From Malania oleifera (Eukaryota; Streptophyta; Magnoliopsida; Santalales; Ximeniaceae): 64,000 nt of DNA. The notes under the pieces were generated by a model. It did no database searches. It was not told where the DNA came from and worked only from the letters and a program-made list of their open reading frames with translations. The translations under genes were made by a program, and so were the position numbers. Numbering within the stretch: position 1 is the stretch's first letter; every line of letters begins with the position of its first letter. Location: assembly GCF_029873635.1 (NCBI RefSeq), contig NC_080420.1:50235457-50299456 (forward strand), in the 5' to 3' direction. Of the stretch, positions 1-12,105 are shown piece after piece.

Positions 1-676
1 TCAGTTCGAGAGATCATCCATTTAAGAATTAAGCTTGATAAATCAAGCTTCTTCTCTTTCAGCAAACACCACATAACAAAGCAGTCCAAATATGGCACAT
101 AGTAATGAGAACCAACCTGAGGCAGAATGTTGTATGTGATGATCTTTTGGAGGATTTCTGCCTAAAGGTTCAATTGTTTGTTAAGTGGAGGATGTCCAAA
201 GTAAACAGGCTCTTTAACCATAATTAGAGATAAAAATTCTTCAGGAGTGAACCCTTGTTCCATGATCCATGATTGCCCAGAGGCAGGACATTCAAATTCT
301 CCTTGGCAGATATTGAAAATAGTGGCCAAGGTTTGTGGAGTAAGGGCAATGGATTTTCCTATAACTTCGGTAGTGGTTACCGAATCTCTTTAACTATATT
401 CACATCAAAAATTTTGACCAAATTTTGATTGAGTCCTTTGGGTTGGTAAGTAACAAAAATTTTCCATCCTAGTTTCCTAAACATGGGTAAGATTTTAGGA
501 AATTCTTCTTCAAAGAACGTATTGTCCAAAACCTTACCGAGAATCGGATCAGTTGTACAGAAATGATCTTTGTATAACCACCTTGCATTAGGAGTGACAA
601 GCCAATTCTCGATCGAAGAGTTATCATCTTGCCATAAGGATGATGCTTTATTGCCAGTCGTTTTTGTTCAAGGCAT
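1..676 (-). pseudogene. Third ORF of element A (plant transposon-protein type), partial
   Basis: The ATG lies at 676-674 (MP, then TGA at codon 3, then TKTTGNKA). The frame continues through ENWLVTPNARW, FFEEEFPKILPMFRKLGWK and on towards the window edge, where DNA similarity to the C copy at about 31070-31724 remains clear. The family resembles the domain catalogued as putative plant transposon protein, which is common next to plant LTR elements and has no proven function. In Sireviruses this position is called envelope-like, but I see no signal peptide or membrane segment. The C copy has the same TGA at codon 3. The frame is also shifted near 380-390. The C-terminal part is outside the window. 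Confidence 0.7.
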
Positions 677-884
677 TGTGAGTTCAAGAGAGAACACCAA
701 ACAGTAAAACCATAGAAATTTGTGAGGGAAAGGTTTGGAATGATGTTCTTCAAGTTTTAATCGAAGGGTTTTGAGTGTAGAAGCTCTAAGGTTTGAAAGG
801 GAATAAGTGAGGAAAATAGAGATACTAGGGTCAGGTGCCTGAGGGTTTGAAAAATTAGGTTTTCGCACACTATAAGTATTTAAA

Positions 885-1075
885 ATACCCTCAGTCAGTC
901 GACTAAAATCGAGGGTCAGTCTCTTGACAATTTAGCGCACATTTAAATTTTTACTCAGACAATAACGAGTCAGTTGACTGAGGCTTAGAGGGTTAGTCGC
1001 CTGACTTTACTGATTCTGAAATTTTTAGAAAGTCAAAAAAGAATCAGTCGACAGTGGCTAATTTTTCAACCTGAA
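885..1075 (-). promoter_or_regulatory. Palindromic box cluster upstream of third ORF (A)
   Basis: Short near-palindromes of the type CAGTCGACTGA and GTCAGTCGCCTGAC recur every 20-50 bases between the RNase H stop and the third ORF. Published Sirevirus descriptions report such repeated boxes in LTRs and near the 5' end of the envelope-like gene. The same kind of cluster is at 31925-32125 in element C. Confidence 0.6.
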
Positions 1076-1122
1076 CTCACTTGCCTTTCAAACACTATTT
1101 TACTACTCATTCATTATCCTCT

Positions 1123-2814
1123 TTAAACAACTTCCCTGCTATGTAACAATCCTAGTTCTCTTCTTATAGATATAAATCTATCTTCTGGAAGAGGTTTGGT
1201 AAAAATATCTACCCATTGGTCACTTGTATTTACAAACTCTAGTAAGATATCTTCTTTTTGCACATGATCTCTTTAAAAGTGATGTCTTCTGTCTATATGT
1301 TTGGTTTTTGAGTGTGATATAGGATTTTTGGAGATATTTATAGCACTGGTATTGTCACATTTTATAGGTATTGCTGAATACTCTAAATTAAAATCCCTTA
1401 TATGTTATTTCATATAGAGTGTTTGTGCACAACAGCTACCTGCTACCATATATTCGGCTTCAGCAGTAGACAAGGCTACGAAATTTTATTTCTTAGAGAA
1501 CCAAGACACAAGAGATCGTTATAGAAAGTGACAAGTTCCACTTGTACTTTTTCTATCTATTTTACATCCAACATAATCAGCGTCTAAATAACTGATCATT
1601 TCAAAGTTGGTGTCCTTAGGATACCATAGGCCTAAGTCAATAATACCTATTAAGTATCTTAAGATTCTTTTTACGACTATTTGGCAAGATTCTTTAGGGG
1701 CTAACTGAAACCGGGCACACATGCATATATTGAACATAATGTCTGGTCTACTTGCTGTCAAATATAGTAGACTCCCTATTATGCCTCAGTAATTTTTCAT
1801 ATCAAATGATTTTCCTTTTTCATCTTTATCAAGACTTATGGCTTGCTTAATTTGAATTTCTAAGAAGTAATTTAATTCTCCCATCATACTCATTTTAAAT
1901 TCATCTTGCATTCATTTGGGAAAGTCCTTACATAGATCTTCGCTTGTAGCACAAAATATGATATCATCTGCATATATTTGAATGATAGGCATATGTTTAT
2001 TTTTAGATTTAATGAACAATGTGTTGTCCACCTTTCCTCTTAAAAAGCCATTTTCCAGTAGAAATCTACTTAACCTCTCATACCAAGCTCTAGGGGCTTG
2101 TTTTAGTCCATATAATGCTTTTTTTAATTTAAATACACAATCAGGATAATGAATATCTTCAAAACCGAGAGGTTGTTCCACATAGACTTCTTCATTTATA
2201 TATCCATTTAAGAATGCACTCTTCACATCCATTTGATAGAGTTTGAATTCTTTGTAAGATGCATAAACTAATAATATTCTTATGGCTTCCATTTTAGCTA
2301 CGGGGGCAAAGGTCTCATCATAGTTTATTCCTTCTTCTTGATTATATCCTTAAGCAACAAGTCTAGCTTTGTTACGTAGTACTATACTGTTCATCCTTTT
2401 TATTCCTAAATACCCATTTGGTTCCAATTGTTGAACGATTATTGGGTCTAGGAACTAAATTCCATACTTTATTTTTTTTCAAATTGATTTAATTCTTCTT
2501 GCATAGCTACTATCCAAGAATCATCACTTAAGACTTCTTCTATATTCTTGGGTTCTTCTTGAGATAGAAAAGCGTAATGATTGCATAAATTTTTCAATGA
2601 GGATCTAGTGGATATACCACATGAAGGTTCTCCTATGATTTGTTTTTTTTAATGATTTCTTCCAAATTTCCATTCTTTAGGTAGTTCGGATTTTTCGGTA
2701 GATTTATCATTTGAGGTTGATTCATTGTTCTCATCTTTGACTTATTTAATTTCTAAGTCTTCTAGTTTTTGTGTTGTTTCAGCTTCCTCAATGTCAATTG
2801 ATTTAGTAAATGGA
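1123..2814 (-). pseudogene. Element A pol: integrase C-terminus, reverse transcriptase, RNase H
   Basis: RNase H ends at a TAA at 1123-1125 after HSREVV. Upstream in sense are TKHID and QWVDIFTKPLPEDRF, the typical end of copia RNase H. The RT block is readable between 2292 and 1519: QMDVKSAFLNGYINEEVYVEQP, ALYGLKQAPRAWYERL, then YADDIIF (the catalytic YxDD box) and LTASRPDIMF. Several frameshifts and stops separate the pieces. The acidic integrase C-terminal linker (about 2460-2814) stops where solo LTR I is inserted and resumes at 4936. Ty1/copia order (integrase before RT) is clear. Confidence 0.85.
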
Positions 2815-4935
2815 TGAAAGTTGAGGTGTAGTCCCAAGAGGGGGGTGAATTGGGTTACTAAAATTTTCTTTTAATTCTTTTCAAGAATTCTTAAACCACT
2901 TGTTAATTTAACAATCACACAGCAAGAGTTTAGTTGATTATTTAATCCATAAACCAACACACAACACAAGTAATCAAAACCCAATCAACCAAGAACCAAT
3001 CAACAACTTTAAAGTAAACAACCAAAACTACCAAATTAAGATATAATATGCCAGCTTCTTGGCAATTCTCAGCTTTTACAAGAATTCAAGATATTTGCTT
3101 GTTTGTAGCCCTGTGAATATATTTATATGTAAGCCCTGTATTGATGGATTTGATTTCTCAATATGATGCAAAATATGAAATCCTACACTCCTTCCAAGAA
3201 CTTGGACTTTTAAATAAAATTTCAGTTAATTAGTCTTTGGTGTTAACCAATTAACGTACTCCCTTACGATTTTCACAATTTGTATTGATCAACCAACGTA
3301 CTTCCTTTTGGTTTTCACAAATCCCAAAATAAAATTAATCTTTAGTTTATTTAATATCCAATTCATGCAGTGTTTATGATCAAAAATTAAATTCAACCAC
3401 ACAGTTAATATATGTTGAAAAGTAAAGAGAGTAAGGCAGGAGAGTGACACCATGTTTTTTACGAGGTTCGGCTTATCCCCAACCTACATCCTCGCCTTAG
3501 GCCAATACCACGTAAGGATTCCATTATACCTTTCCTTTTTGGGTGCAACAAACCTTTACAAGCAATACCCCATGCTCAAGCACTCCTTCAGTAGGCTATA
3601 GCAACGCCTCTCCAAGCGATATCCCATGCTCGGTCACTCCTTCAGTAGGCTAGTGCAGTGCCTCTCCAAGCGATACCCCATGCTTTGTCCAACAATTCAA
3701 CAACCTGGAATCGTTCAAGAACTACAAGAAATAAGAAATAAGTTCTACGTACAAGAATACTCTCACACAGAGCAGATTAGTACAATTTCAAACACTAGAT
3801 ACTTCAATATTTAAATATAAAATTAAAATAAGATTGAAGCTCTAGTAAGATTTCACCAATATCCTTCTCTAGATGAGGATCAGTAGTAGAAATCAGAATA
3901 GGATGGATCAGCACTTCAGTATTCTCAGCTAATTAGATTTTGCAATAAGTGAGCAAGAGAGAGCTTTGAAAGATCAAGTGTACTTTCAGCTTTGAAACAG
4001 ATTTTTTAATTCTTGGTTTTTGTGTTGTTGTAATTTGATTTGCAATTCATATATTTATAGGCTTAGAAAAGTAATTTTGTGTTTCCTAAGATTACTTGGA
4101 GTGTCGTCCAAACCTTTAGAAAATTTGGGGCACAAGAAACCTTTATTTGAAATTTAAAATAACAATTTTTAGATGACTAAAGTATCGGGTTCAGTCCTAT
4201 GATGTTCCTCAACACACTGAAAAATTTGCACTGGACACAAGGTCAGACGACTGAACTGAAGGTTCAGTCTTCTGAAGTCCCAAATCAGATGACTAAACTG
4301 AGGGTTCAAGCTTCTGAGGGTGTACTGCCTCTTCTGTATTCCTTTAGAAAAATCTTCAGAAGACTGAACTAATTTTTCAGTCCTTTAAAGTACATCTTCA
4401 GTCTTCTGAGGGTGCACCTCAGTCGTTTGGGCATACCAAATTCAGATTTTTCATTTTGGTTTTCAAAAATCCTTTTTGCTCTCTTACTTTGATTTCTTAT
4501 AAAACATTTTCCAAGGTTTTAAATAAGGTCTCAAAGTTAATGAATAACCCTAGAAGAGCTTTCAACATATTTCCATAAGATATTTAAAACATGAAATACT
4601 TACATAAATCTCTTAAACCCTACAACTCTAGGCTTTGAAGTCTTCCATGATATTTTTGCTTTCCCTCCATCTTGTCTTCAAGCTTCAATATACTTTAGCA
4701 AGTTCTCATTCATGCTTTCATGATCTTCAAGCTTTATTAGATCATCTTTGAATCTATGCCTTTTAAGCTTCATTTGATCATCTTTCTTTGAAATATAAGC
4801 TTTTAATGATCTTTGTGAGCACTTGACCTTGTATTCTCTTTCTTGAGTCTTGCCACACCATCACTTAACCAAATATGTTAAGTTCCTCTGATTTGTTATC
4901 ATTAAAACAAGATTTTAAGCCTTGTCAGGCCAACA
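2815..4935 (-). repeat. Solo LTR I (Sirevirus) inserted in element A
   Basis: A 2121-bp LTR with TG..CA ends (plus view: starts TGAAAGTTGAGGTG at 2815, ends CCAACA at 4935). Integrase sequence flanks it on both sides. The duplicated target site is ATGGA at 2810-2814 and 4936-4940. It carries the poly-C signal near its end (GGGGGG at about 2840 on the plus strand), a TATA-like box at 4049-4059 and palindromic boxes around 4190-4440. No primer site or internal region is attached, so this is a solo LTR left by LTR-LTR recombination. Confidence 0.88.
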
Positions 4936-6225
4936 ATGGATTTGCTTCATCAAATGCTACATGAATTGATTCTATGATTATGAGTGTTCTCTTATTGTAA
5001 ATTCTGAATGCCTTACTATTTAATGCATACCCTAGAAAAATTCCATTGTATGATTTTGCATCAAATTTTCCTAAGTCATCTTTATCATTCAGCATAAAAC
5101 ACTTGCATCCAAATACATGAAAATAAGATATGTTGGGCCTTCTTCCTTTCCATAGTTCATAGGGGGTCTTATCTAAGCTTGATCTTGAGGAAACTCTATT
5201 CATAACATTACATGCGGTATTTACCACTTCAGCCCAAAAATACTTAGGTAACTTATGCTCATTAAGCATGGTCTTAGACATTTCTTGAAGAGATCTATTT
5301 TCCTTTCAAAAAATCCATTTTTTTGTGGAGTTCAAGGTGCTAAAAAAATTAAGTTTTATTCCATGTTCATTACAAAATTTATCAACTTATTTATTGTTAA
5401 ATTCTCTTCCTTAATTACTTCTAATATTTAAAACACTATACCATTTTTCATTTTGGAGTCTCTTGCACTAGTTAATTAACATCTTGTAAGCTTCATCTTT
5501 GGAAGCTAAGAAGAGTACCTAGGTAAACCTGGAGTATTCATCAACAATGATGAAAGTATATTGCTTTCCTCATAGAGTTTATGTTCTAGTAGGGCCAAAT
5601 AAATCTAAGTGGATAAGTTCTAAGGGCCTACTGGTGGAGATGTGTTTCTTCCTTTTAAAACTAGTCTTAGTTTGCTTTCCAAGCTGACAAGCATCACAAA
5701 TTTTGTCTTTTACAAACTTTGTGCTTGGTAGTCCTTTAACTAAGTTCTTTTTAGCTAATTTGGATAACAAATCGATACAACCGTGTCCTAATCTTCTATG
5801 CCACAGCCAACTTGCTTGATTCATGGCTGTTAAGCATGTGATTTCTTGAGTTTTTAGATTTTCAAATTTTATACAATACACATTGTCAATTCTATTAGAA
5901 GTGAATAAAACATTATGTTCTTCTCTATTTTCAACTATGCATTTGTCTTGTTTGAAGATTATGTTATACCCTTTATCACTTAATTGACTTATGCTTAGTA
6001 GGTTATGTTTTAACCCGTCTACTAACAAGACATCATCAATGGTTAAGGAGGGTTCTTTACCTATTTTTCTGATCCCAACAATTTTACCTTTAGCATTGTC
6101 GTCGAAGGAGACATATCCACCATCTTTTTGCATTAGTGTAGTGAATTTTGATTTATCTCCGGTCATATGTCTTAAACGCTTGTTGTCCAAGTACCACTTG
6201 TCTTTTGATGGGGTGGTCCTAAAGC
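4936..6225 (-). pseudogene. Element A pol: protease remnant, gag-pre-integrase and integrase
   Basis: Sense order: WYLDNKRLRHMTGD near 6210-6165, where functional relatives have an aspartic protease DSG, so the catalytic triad is lost. A long open stretch follows (6190-5579), including LLSISQLSDKGYNI, WHRRLGHG (gag-pre-integrase) and the zinc-binding ICDACQLGKQTKTSF of integrase. A broken core leads to KTMLNEHKLPKYFWAEVVNT, the ELWKGRRPNISYFHVFGCKC box and GYALNSKAFRIYNKRT (5281-4936). The last segments are typical of the Sirevirus lineage. Frameshifts lie between 5280 and 5580. Confidence 0.85.
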
Positions 6226-6491
6226 ATACCTACAAAAAGGGTTCAAGGTATTACTTTTGGGTATCCAAACCTTCTTAGGTTTTTTAGTTTCAGTTTTGGA
6301 TTCAACTTTTACTCTCCATACTTTCTTGATTTTAACATTTTTTTCTTTTAAATGGACAATCAAACTTTATGTGTCCTTTTTTTTTTACACAATAAGCATA
6401 TAGTATGTTCATAAGAATTAATAAAAGATGTGTTTGCATAATATTTTGATTCCTTTAGAAAGTATCCCATATAGAGATTCTTTTTATTTTT
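6226..6491 (-). pseudogene. Element A gag C-terminal fragment
   Basis: The sense translation shows a degenerate zinc knuckle (KKKGHIKFDCPFK) near 6390-6345, then a lysine-rich linker with KKVWRVK, KKPKKVWIPKSN and PFCRYALGP leading into the protease. The matching region of element C is at 40900-41060. The fragment ends abruptly at 6491 where LTR E starts, so most of gag is missing. Confidence 0.7.
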
Positions 6492-8240
6492 TGTTGATTT
6501 AGGTGTAATCCCAAGAGGGGGGTGAATTGGGTATTTTAAAATTTATTTGAAACTTATTTACCAATTAATCCCTATTTGTATATTTAACAAATCAATTGCA
6601 GGGATTTAAAACTGAATTAAATTTATTTTATCAATGAGTTCTTTTTACCCAATTAAGTTCGTGTAGAGTTATTCAACATACACATGCAATAGGAGTAATG
6701 AAATGTAGTGTAGAAAGTAAAAAGATAAGGGAAGAGAGAATGCAAACGTGATTTTACGAGGTTTAGCCAACCCGGCCTACGTCCTTGCCTTGAGCAACCC
6801 ACTCAAGGATTCCACTATAATCTCTACTCCTTAAATTGGGATGGAGCTTTCCTTACATCCGCTGCTTACAAGAGATATAACTTCCTCCTAATCCACTGCT
6901 TACAAGAGATATAGCTCTCTCCTCAAACCCGGTTCACAACCCAAACCGCGATTACAATCAAATCTGTAAAACACTCAAAGTTACTTCCAACAAAGCTAGT
7001 GAGTACAATTGAAATTCCTAATACATAATCATATGATGAAACTTGAAGCTCAGAATGTATGAAAATGATACAATCGTTTATGAATGATATGCTTCAACAC
7101 ACAATTTCCCTTTTTACCAAAACTCCCAAGAAATGATATAATTAAAAACTTTGGAGAAAATTTGGATTCTAGTTCACTTTACGAAAATGCATGAATATCT
7201 AATGTGAACTTATCAAAAGCTTTATCTTGAATATTATATCAATCAAAATCACAGAGCTTTCTTTCAAATATTCTATCACAACACGATCCTTGTAATATCC
7301 AAATCTATATATATGTATAATATGATTTCCAAAGATCAAAAACTGAATATAAAGTTTTCCAAAGAAAATATCCCTTAATAAAATAAATATTTATGAACAC
7401 CAAGGATATTTAATCAAGTGTTTTTAATATATCTAAAATATGGATCCTTTAACTGAAGACACACTTGAATCAAACTATTTAACCAATGACGAAACCCTTT
7501 ATCAAGTAGTGAGATTATCTGAATAATTTATATGAAAGTATACTCACTATCAATCACTCAACTTATTTCAACAATTGATTTTGGAATGAGAAGTTCTTTG
7601 AAAAAAAATATATATATCAATCAAGCAAATTAGTTTATATGAAGAACTCTATGAAAATAAATATCAACGTGTAGATCGATTTACCAAACCTCAATACCAA
7701 AATGATTCCACAATGATAGATAGATTGCTTTTTGACAAACGAGATAGCCTTAGCTCAGATTCGATGTAAGAACGTTGAAATCCTAGGCAAAGGTTACAGT
7801 AGTGTGTTCAAAGTTGTGCTAAACGTGCAATCTCTACAAAAGGTTTGTTCTCTTCTCTTCCAAAAGTCTTAGCTTCAGAACTAGGGTTTATATGATGTAT
7901 AAATAGGTGTCTTACCCTTAGAATCAATCCTAACCGTTGGATCAAAACATAGCTCATGTGTTCTTTCATTAAAAATTGAATTTTTAGACTTTCCCAAAAG
8001 TTCAGGCGACTGAAGTTAAAGGCCCAGGCGACTGAAGTTCCTTAGAGCTTCGAAAAAACTATTATCAAGTTTGTAGCCTACAGTGGGCATGCTGCTCAAA
8101 TTTTTCTAAAAATTATCCTTACTACATACATCTTATTGTTTTTAGAAAAATTAAACCCTATGGACTTACATGCTTCATTGTTTTGTTTTTGATGCCAAAG
8201 GTTGTCTGCACTCCTTGAACATCACAATTTGTGCTTCATG
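6492..8240 (-). repeat. LTR E (Sirevirus), outer end lost
   Basis: Starts in plus view TGTTGATTTAGGTGT at 6492, followed by the poly-C signal (GGGGGG on the plus strand at 6518) that marks the inner end of Sirevirus LTRs. It has a TATA-like box at 7897-7908 and a few palindromic boxes (CAGGCGACTGAAG twice, 8003-8038). No polypurine tract and CAACA end can be found at its high-coordinate side. It fades into plus-strand element X somewhere between 8100 and 8250, so the right boundary is approximate. It is a 3' or solo LTR because no primer site follows at its left side. Confidence 0.7.
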
Positions 8241-9137
8241 AATACATTTGATATGGATTGTTTTGGTGAAAATTGCACACCTTGCAGGATTTGATTTCAA
8301 ATTTTTTGTTGCTTGTATGTTTCATAAATTCTCATTTGATTAAATTGATAAGGGAAGCCTCTATTTGTCAAGATAATATTCTTTTTGCTCTCCTACCTGG
8401 CTTGCCTAAAAATTGATTTTAAAGTTTTTTTTTTTTTTTTCAGCAAAGCCATAATATCTTTTCCAATAGAAGTGGTTGAAGGATCAAAATTTGTGCCTAT
8501 TTTTTTTTGTGTGATAACATTCTTGTTAGGTATCTAAGTTGCTTTCAAATTGAAATGGGGAGCAACTCAACTTAAAACACTACGACTCTAAAATTCCTTA
8601 ACAATTCTAGCACTTACATTCATGTTCTTAATGTATATAATGAGATGTTTGTTTTATATTGATCATGAGTAATCGATGTATTCGAATCATTGCATGCACT
8701 ACCTTGGACTATACTGAATCTTGCATGAATTGAATGATGAGCTATACTTGTAATTAATCAGGTCTTTCATTTATTTTTGGGAATTGGTTTATTTTTAAAT
8801 GGTATGCTGCCAAAATTTCAAAAATTTCTCTCAAAATTAAATCTTATATCTAAATATATTTTATCTTGTGTTTACTTTCCTACCTTAGCCCCTTATTGCT
8901 GATGTCAAAAAGGGGAGAAGTGTCTAATGCAAAATTGGGAAAGCTAAATACATAGCATTCCATATTATTTGAGCTTTATTGACAACTAAAAATTGAATGC
9001 AAAATTTGTGTATGTTTGTCTTCATTTGTTATATGCTTGCACTTCAAATTTAAATTATATGCATATACTTAGGGGGAGTCAGTTAGGCTTTGCCCACTTT
9101 TGAAAATTATTTTTGTCATCATCAAAAAAGGAGAGAA
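8241..9137 (+). mobile_element. Element X: 3' end of internal region with multiple polypurine tracts
   Basis: A plus-strand internal remnant. Three purine runs lie before the LTR: 8907-8920 (AAAAAGGGGAGAAG), 9069-9077 and the terminal one at 9124-9137, which directly abuts the LTR start TGTTGACTC. Clustered polypurine tracts before the 3' LTR are a known Sirevirus trait. No coding region could be recognised. A poly-T run lies at about 8425-8440. The left limit is uncertain. Confidence 0.65.
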
Positions 9138-9621
9138 TGTTGACTCTATGAGTCTGATCCCTTTTTGATTATGATAAAACCAATGTTTCTTACTTATGCA
9201 CTGAGCTTCTTGAATAGGTTCATCCTTAGCACGCACTGATGATAGGAGCACAAGGAAGTCATACGAACCACAAAGATCATGTTTCATATATGGCATCTGA
9301 AGAAGCAAAAGAATGAAGACCTCTATGTTATTGTATTTGCATTCAATTTTATTGGGTCTATAATATAATATGGTCTATAATAACTACATCACATGCATGA
9401 TAGGTTTAAATGCTCAAAGCCGTAGATTGACCTTAGGGATCACCTTCGGTCGACTGACGTTAGATTTTTGGCTTAACTCAAAAGTCCATAGACTGACTTT
9501 AGGTTTCCTCACATTTCATAATAAAATTCCCTTAAGCTTATTTGCCAACACACAAAACAGTGATTAAATCAAATAAGGTCAAAAGGAAATAAATTTTTTT
9601 AAAGGAGGTCAGTCGACTAAC

Positions 9622-11627
9622 TGTTAGCTTTATCGTAATCCCAAAAGGGGCGTAAATTGGTATTTTCAAATTTTATCACCTAGGTTAATCCACTAACAGT
9701 AGTATTACACAAGTCTAAGGTCAATCTAGTGCAGATAAAGTAAATCAATATAAATATACAGTGTAAATTAAACTGCACAATTAATTTAGCTAAGCATGCA
9801 CAATAAAGCAGTAAATAGAGATGACACCTAGAAATGTTATCGAGGTTTGACAAACTGCCTACGTTCCCGCCTTGGCTAACAAGCACAAGGATTACCACTA
9901 TAAGCTCACTTAATAGGTGGAATGGCACCTAAACAACCAGTTCAATTAGTATAAGGCTAACCTCAACCTTTACAACCAATCCTTACCAGACTGGATTACC
10001 GCCCCCTCAAGCCACGCCTGGAATATAACATATTTCTCAATAAAATTTACGTAAAACAAATATGCTTCTCAACTAAGCAGATTATGTACCAATGTAATCA
10101 ATACACTACCGAATGATATGATAAGATAAGCTCAGTGTTGCCTTAGTGTCTACTCTCAAATATTAATGCATATATTGCAATCAGTACGTGAGAGTGTAAG
10201 TGATAGGATCTTTGTGTTAAAATAATAATCTCAATCACAATAAGGTAACAAAAATTACAAGCACACTTCAAATATCTCAAAAAATGTTTTTCTCAAAATA
10301 AACCATAAAAGATATTCAAAAATAATTTGTAAAAATTATTTAATCTTTGTGTTAAGATAATGATATCAATTAAGAGATATAGCAACAAAAATTTTCAGCA
10401 CTCAAGCAAATATTATCAAAATGTATTTCTCACAGATAAGCACAAAAGATATTTTGAAAATGATTTATAAAATATTTTTAGCAATCAAAATCTAATGTGA
10501 ACTCCTTAAGTATTGCGATGACAATGCAAAATCCAAAAGCTCAATGAAGTATTTCTAAGAAAGACTTATTAACAAAGTCTCCTAGGGAAACTTGAAGCTT
10601 TGCTCTCTAATAAAATAATTCAATCCATAAGAACAAGAGAGAGCTTAAGCCTAATGAGAAGAACACTCAAGCACACTTACAAAGTGATTTTAGCAATAAA
10701 AGTGAGTAAGAATGAGTGTAGGATGCTTAAAAATGGGAGTAGGAATTTTTGAATTTCAGAGGATATTTGCTAATTGAGTTTGCTAATCATTAACTAATTT
10801 TTGCAAATAAGAGGTGTATATAGAATTCCCCATAATTATAACCATTCAGGACATATTAGTCATTTTTGAAAAAGTTTAAGTGAGGTTAATAAAATTTAAT
10901 TGTGTTTTAACCTCGGTAATTTTAGCCAACCCGAGAGCACTAGTCAACCATACTTAAGGTTCAGTTGACCCAGTGTCTGAATTCGGTCGACCGAGAGAAC
11001 TTTGAAATAGGAAGATAGTCAACCCTACTAAGGGGTTCAAAAGCGATTTTCCAAATTTGCGCTGTTTAGTCGACCGGGTCAATTTGAACTAGGTGTTTTG
11101 GTCAATCGGGCGGTTGGAAATTCCCACATAGGGGTTCGATCGACCAGGGCGTTGCCTATATAATCTTGATCGGTCGATTGAGAGTCAACTTGTTGCCCCA
11201 GTAGGAGTTCGGTCAACCGAGGATCTCAGTGTAACTGAGTTTAGTCGACCAAACATGCCAAGTTCAGCATTTTCTATCATTTCCTCTTTACAATGTTGTC
11301 CCTATTCATATGATGATTAACTTAATTTTAATAGGGCACTCATTTATGCATGCATGTGGGACCTAAGGTCAGTCTAGGTATTTTTTAGCTTATCTATCCT
11401 ACCATGCAGGTAAAGCATTAATTATTACAGACCCTTGAACTTAAATTATTACAGACCCAAATGAGAAATGAATTGAAATACATAATATAGTCTTCAGGGT
11501 CTTTAAGCTCTACTTCATGTGCCATCAATTTGATTTGCTAATTATATACCTGCACATAAACTAGATAGCCATCAAACATTTGAGTATTTGTCATTATCAA
11601 AACCGGGTATAACCTATGAGGTCAACA
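9622..11627 (-). repeat. Solo LTR J (Sirevirus), antisense inside LTR of X
   Basis: About 2006 bp, plus view TGTTAGCTTTATCG at 9622 to AGGTCAACA at 11627. Flanks are CTAAC (9617-9621) and CTGAC (11628-11632), a target duplication with one difference. Its outer end is nearly the same as that of element B (CAAAACCGGG..ACCTAT.AGGTCAACA). The poly-C signal has decayed (AAAAGGGG at 9643). TATA-like box at 10814-10823; GGTCGACC-type boxes at 10920-11260. No internal sequence is attached. Confidence 0.75.
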
Positions 11628-12096
11628 CTGACCCTATGGTGTTATAAATGCCTCGGTAGACTGAACAGCCAAAAAGTCAACATTTGACTTAGCTCAGCCA
11701 ACCGAACCTAAATTAAATGCACCGTTCACAGTTGACTGAACCTTGACATTTGACATTCCCACCTGCCACGGTAAACCGAACATTCAGTTCAAAATTGCCT
11801 TGACAAACCAAAGCCCATGATCTGGTTAACCAAACTTGAGATCAAGGGCCCGAACCTCAAAGGTTTTGGAAATCGCCTCTGCTCGGTTAATCAACCACTG
11901 CCCACGGAAAATTGAACCCTAAATTATTTCAAAATTACTGTGTCTGTTCGGTTGACCGACCCTAAGGGTCAGCAAACCGAACCTCTCGGGTTGCCTTATT
12001 TTTACCGTGGTAAATTAAGGTTAATTTGCGTTAAACCTTAATTTAACAATTTTAAAATTCCCAATAGGTCCCCAACGGTTATTTTTTGAGAGATAT

Positions 12097-12105
12097 CTAT
12101 ATATA
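12097..12105 (+). promoter_or_regulatory. TATA box of LTR X
   Basis: CTATATATA, preceded by CCAATAGGTCCCCAACG and followed by CTCCCTCATTTGC. The same arrangement on the minus strand of elements B (22471-22478) and D (36076-36083) suggests a conserved Sirevirus core promoter. Confidence 0.6.

Larger units (their letters stand above)
1..6491 (-). mobile_element. Element A: truncated Sirevirus (Ty1/copia)
   Basis: In minus-strand sense the order is gag tail (6491-6226), dead protease and integrase (6225-4936), rest of integrase, RT and RNase H (2814-1123), a palindromic-box region (about 1075-885) and a third ORF (676 to the window edge). This is the order of Sirevirus elements with an extra ORF after pol. 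Solo LTR I (2815-4935) splits the integrase. The 3' LTR would lie left of position 1. The 5' end is lost at 6492, where LTR E begins. Pol and third ORF are close relatives of those in element C (30486-34880), so A and C belong to one family. No reading frame is intact. Confidence 0.85.

Noticed and set aside
3626..3814. 62-codon plus-strand ORF in solo LTR I
   Set aside because: Inside a non-coding LTR, opposite to the element, no homologous frame in other LTRs.
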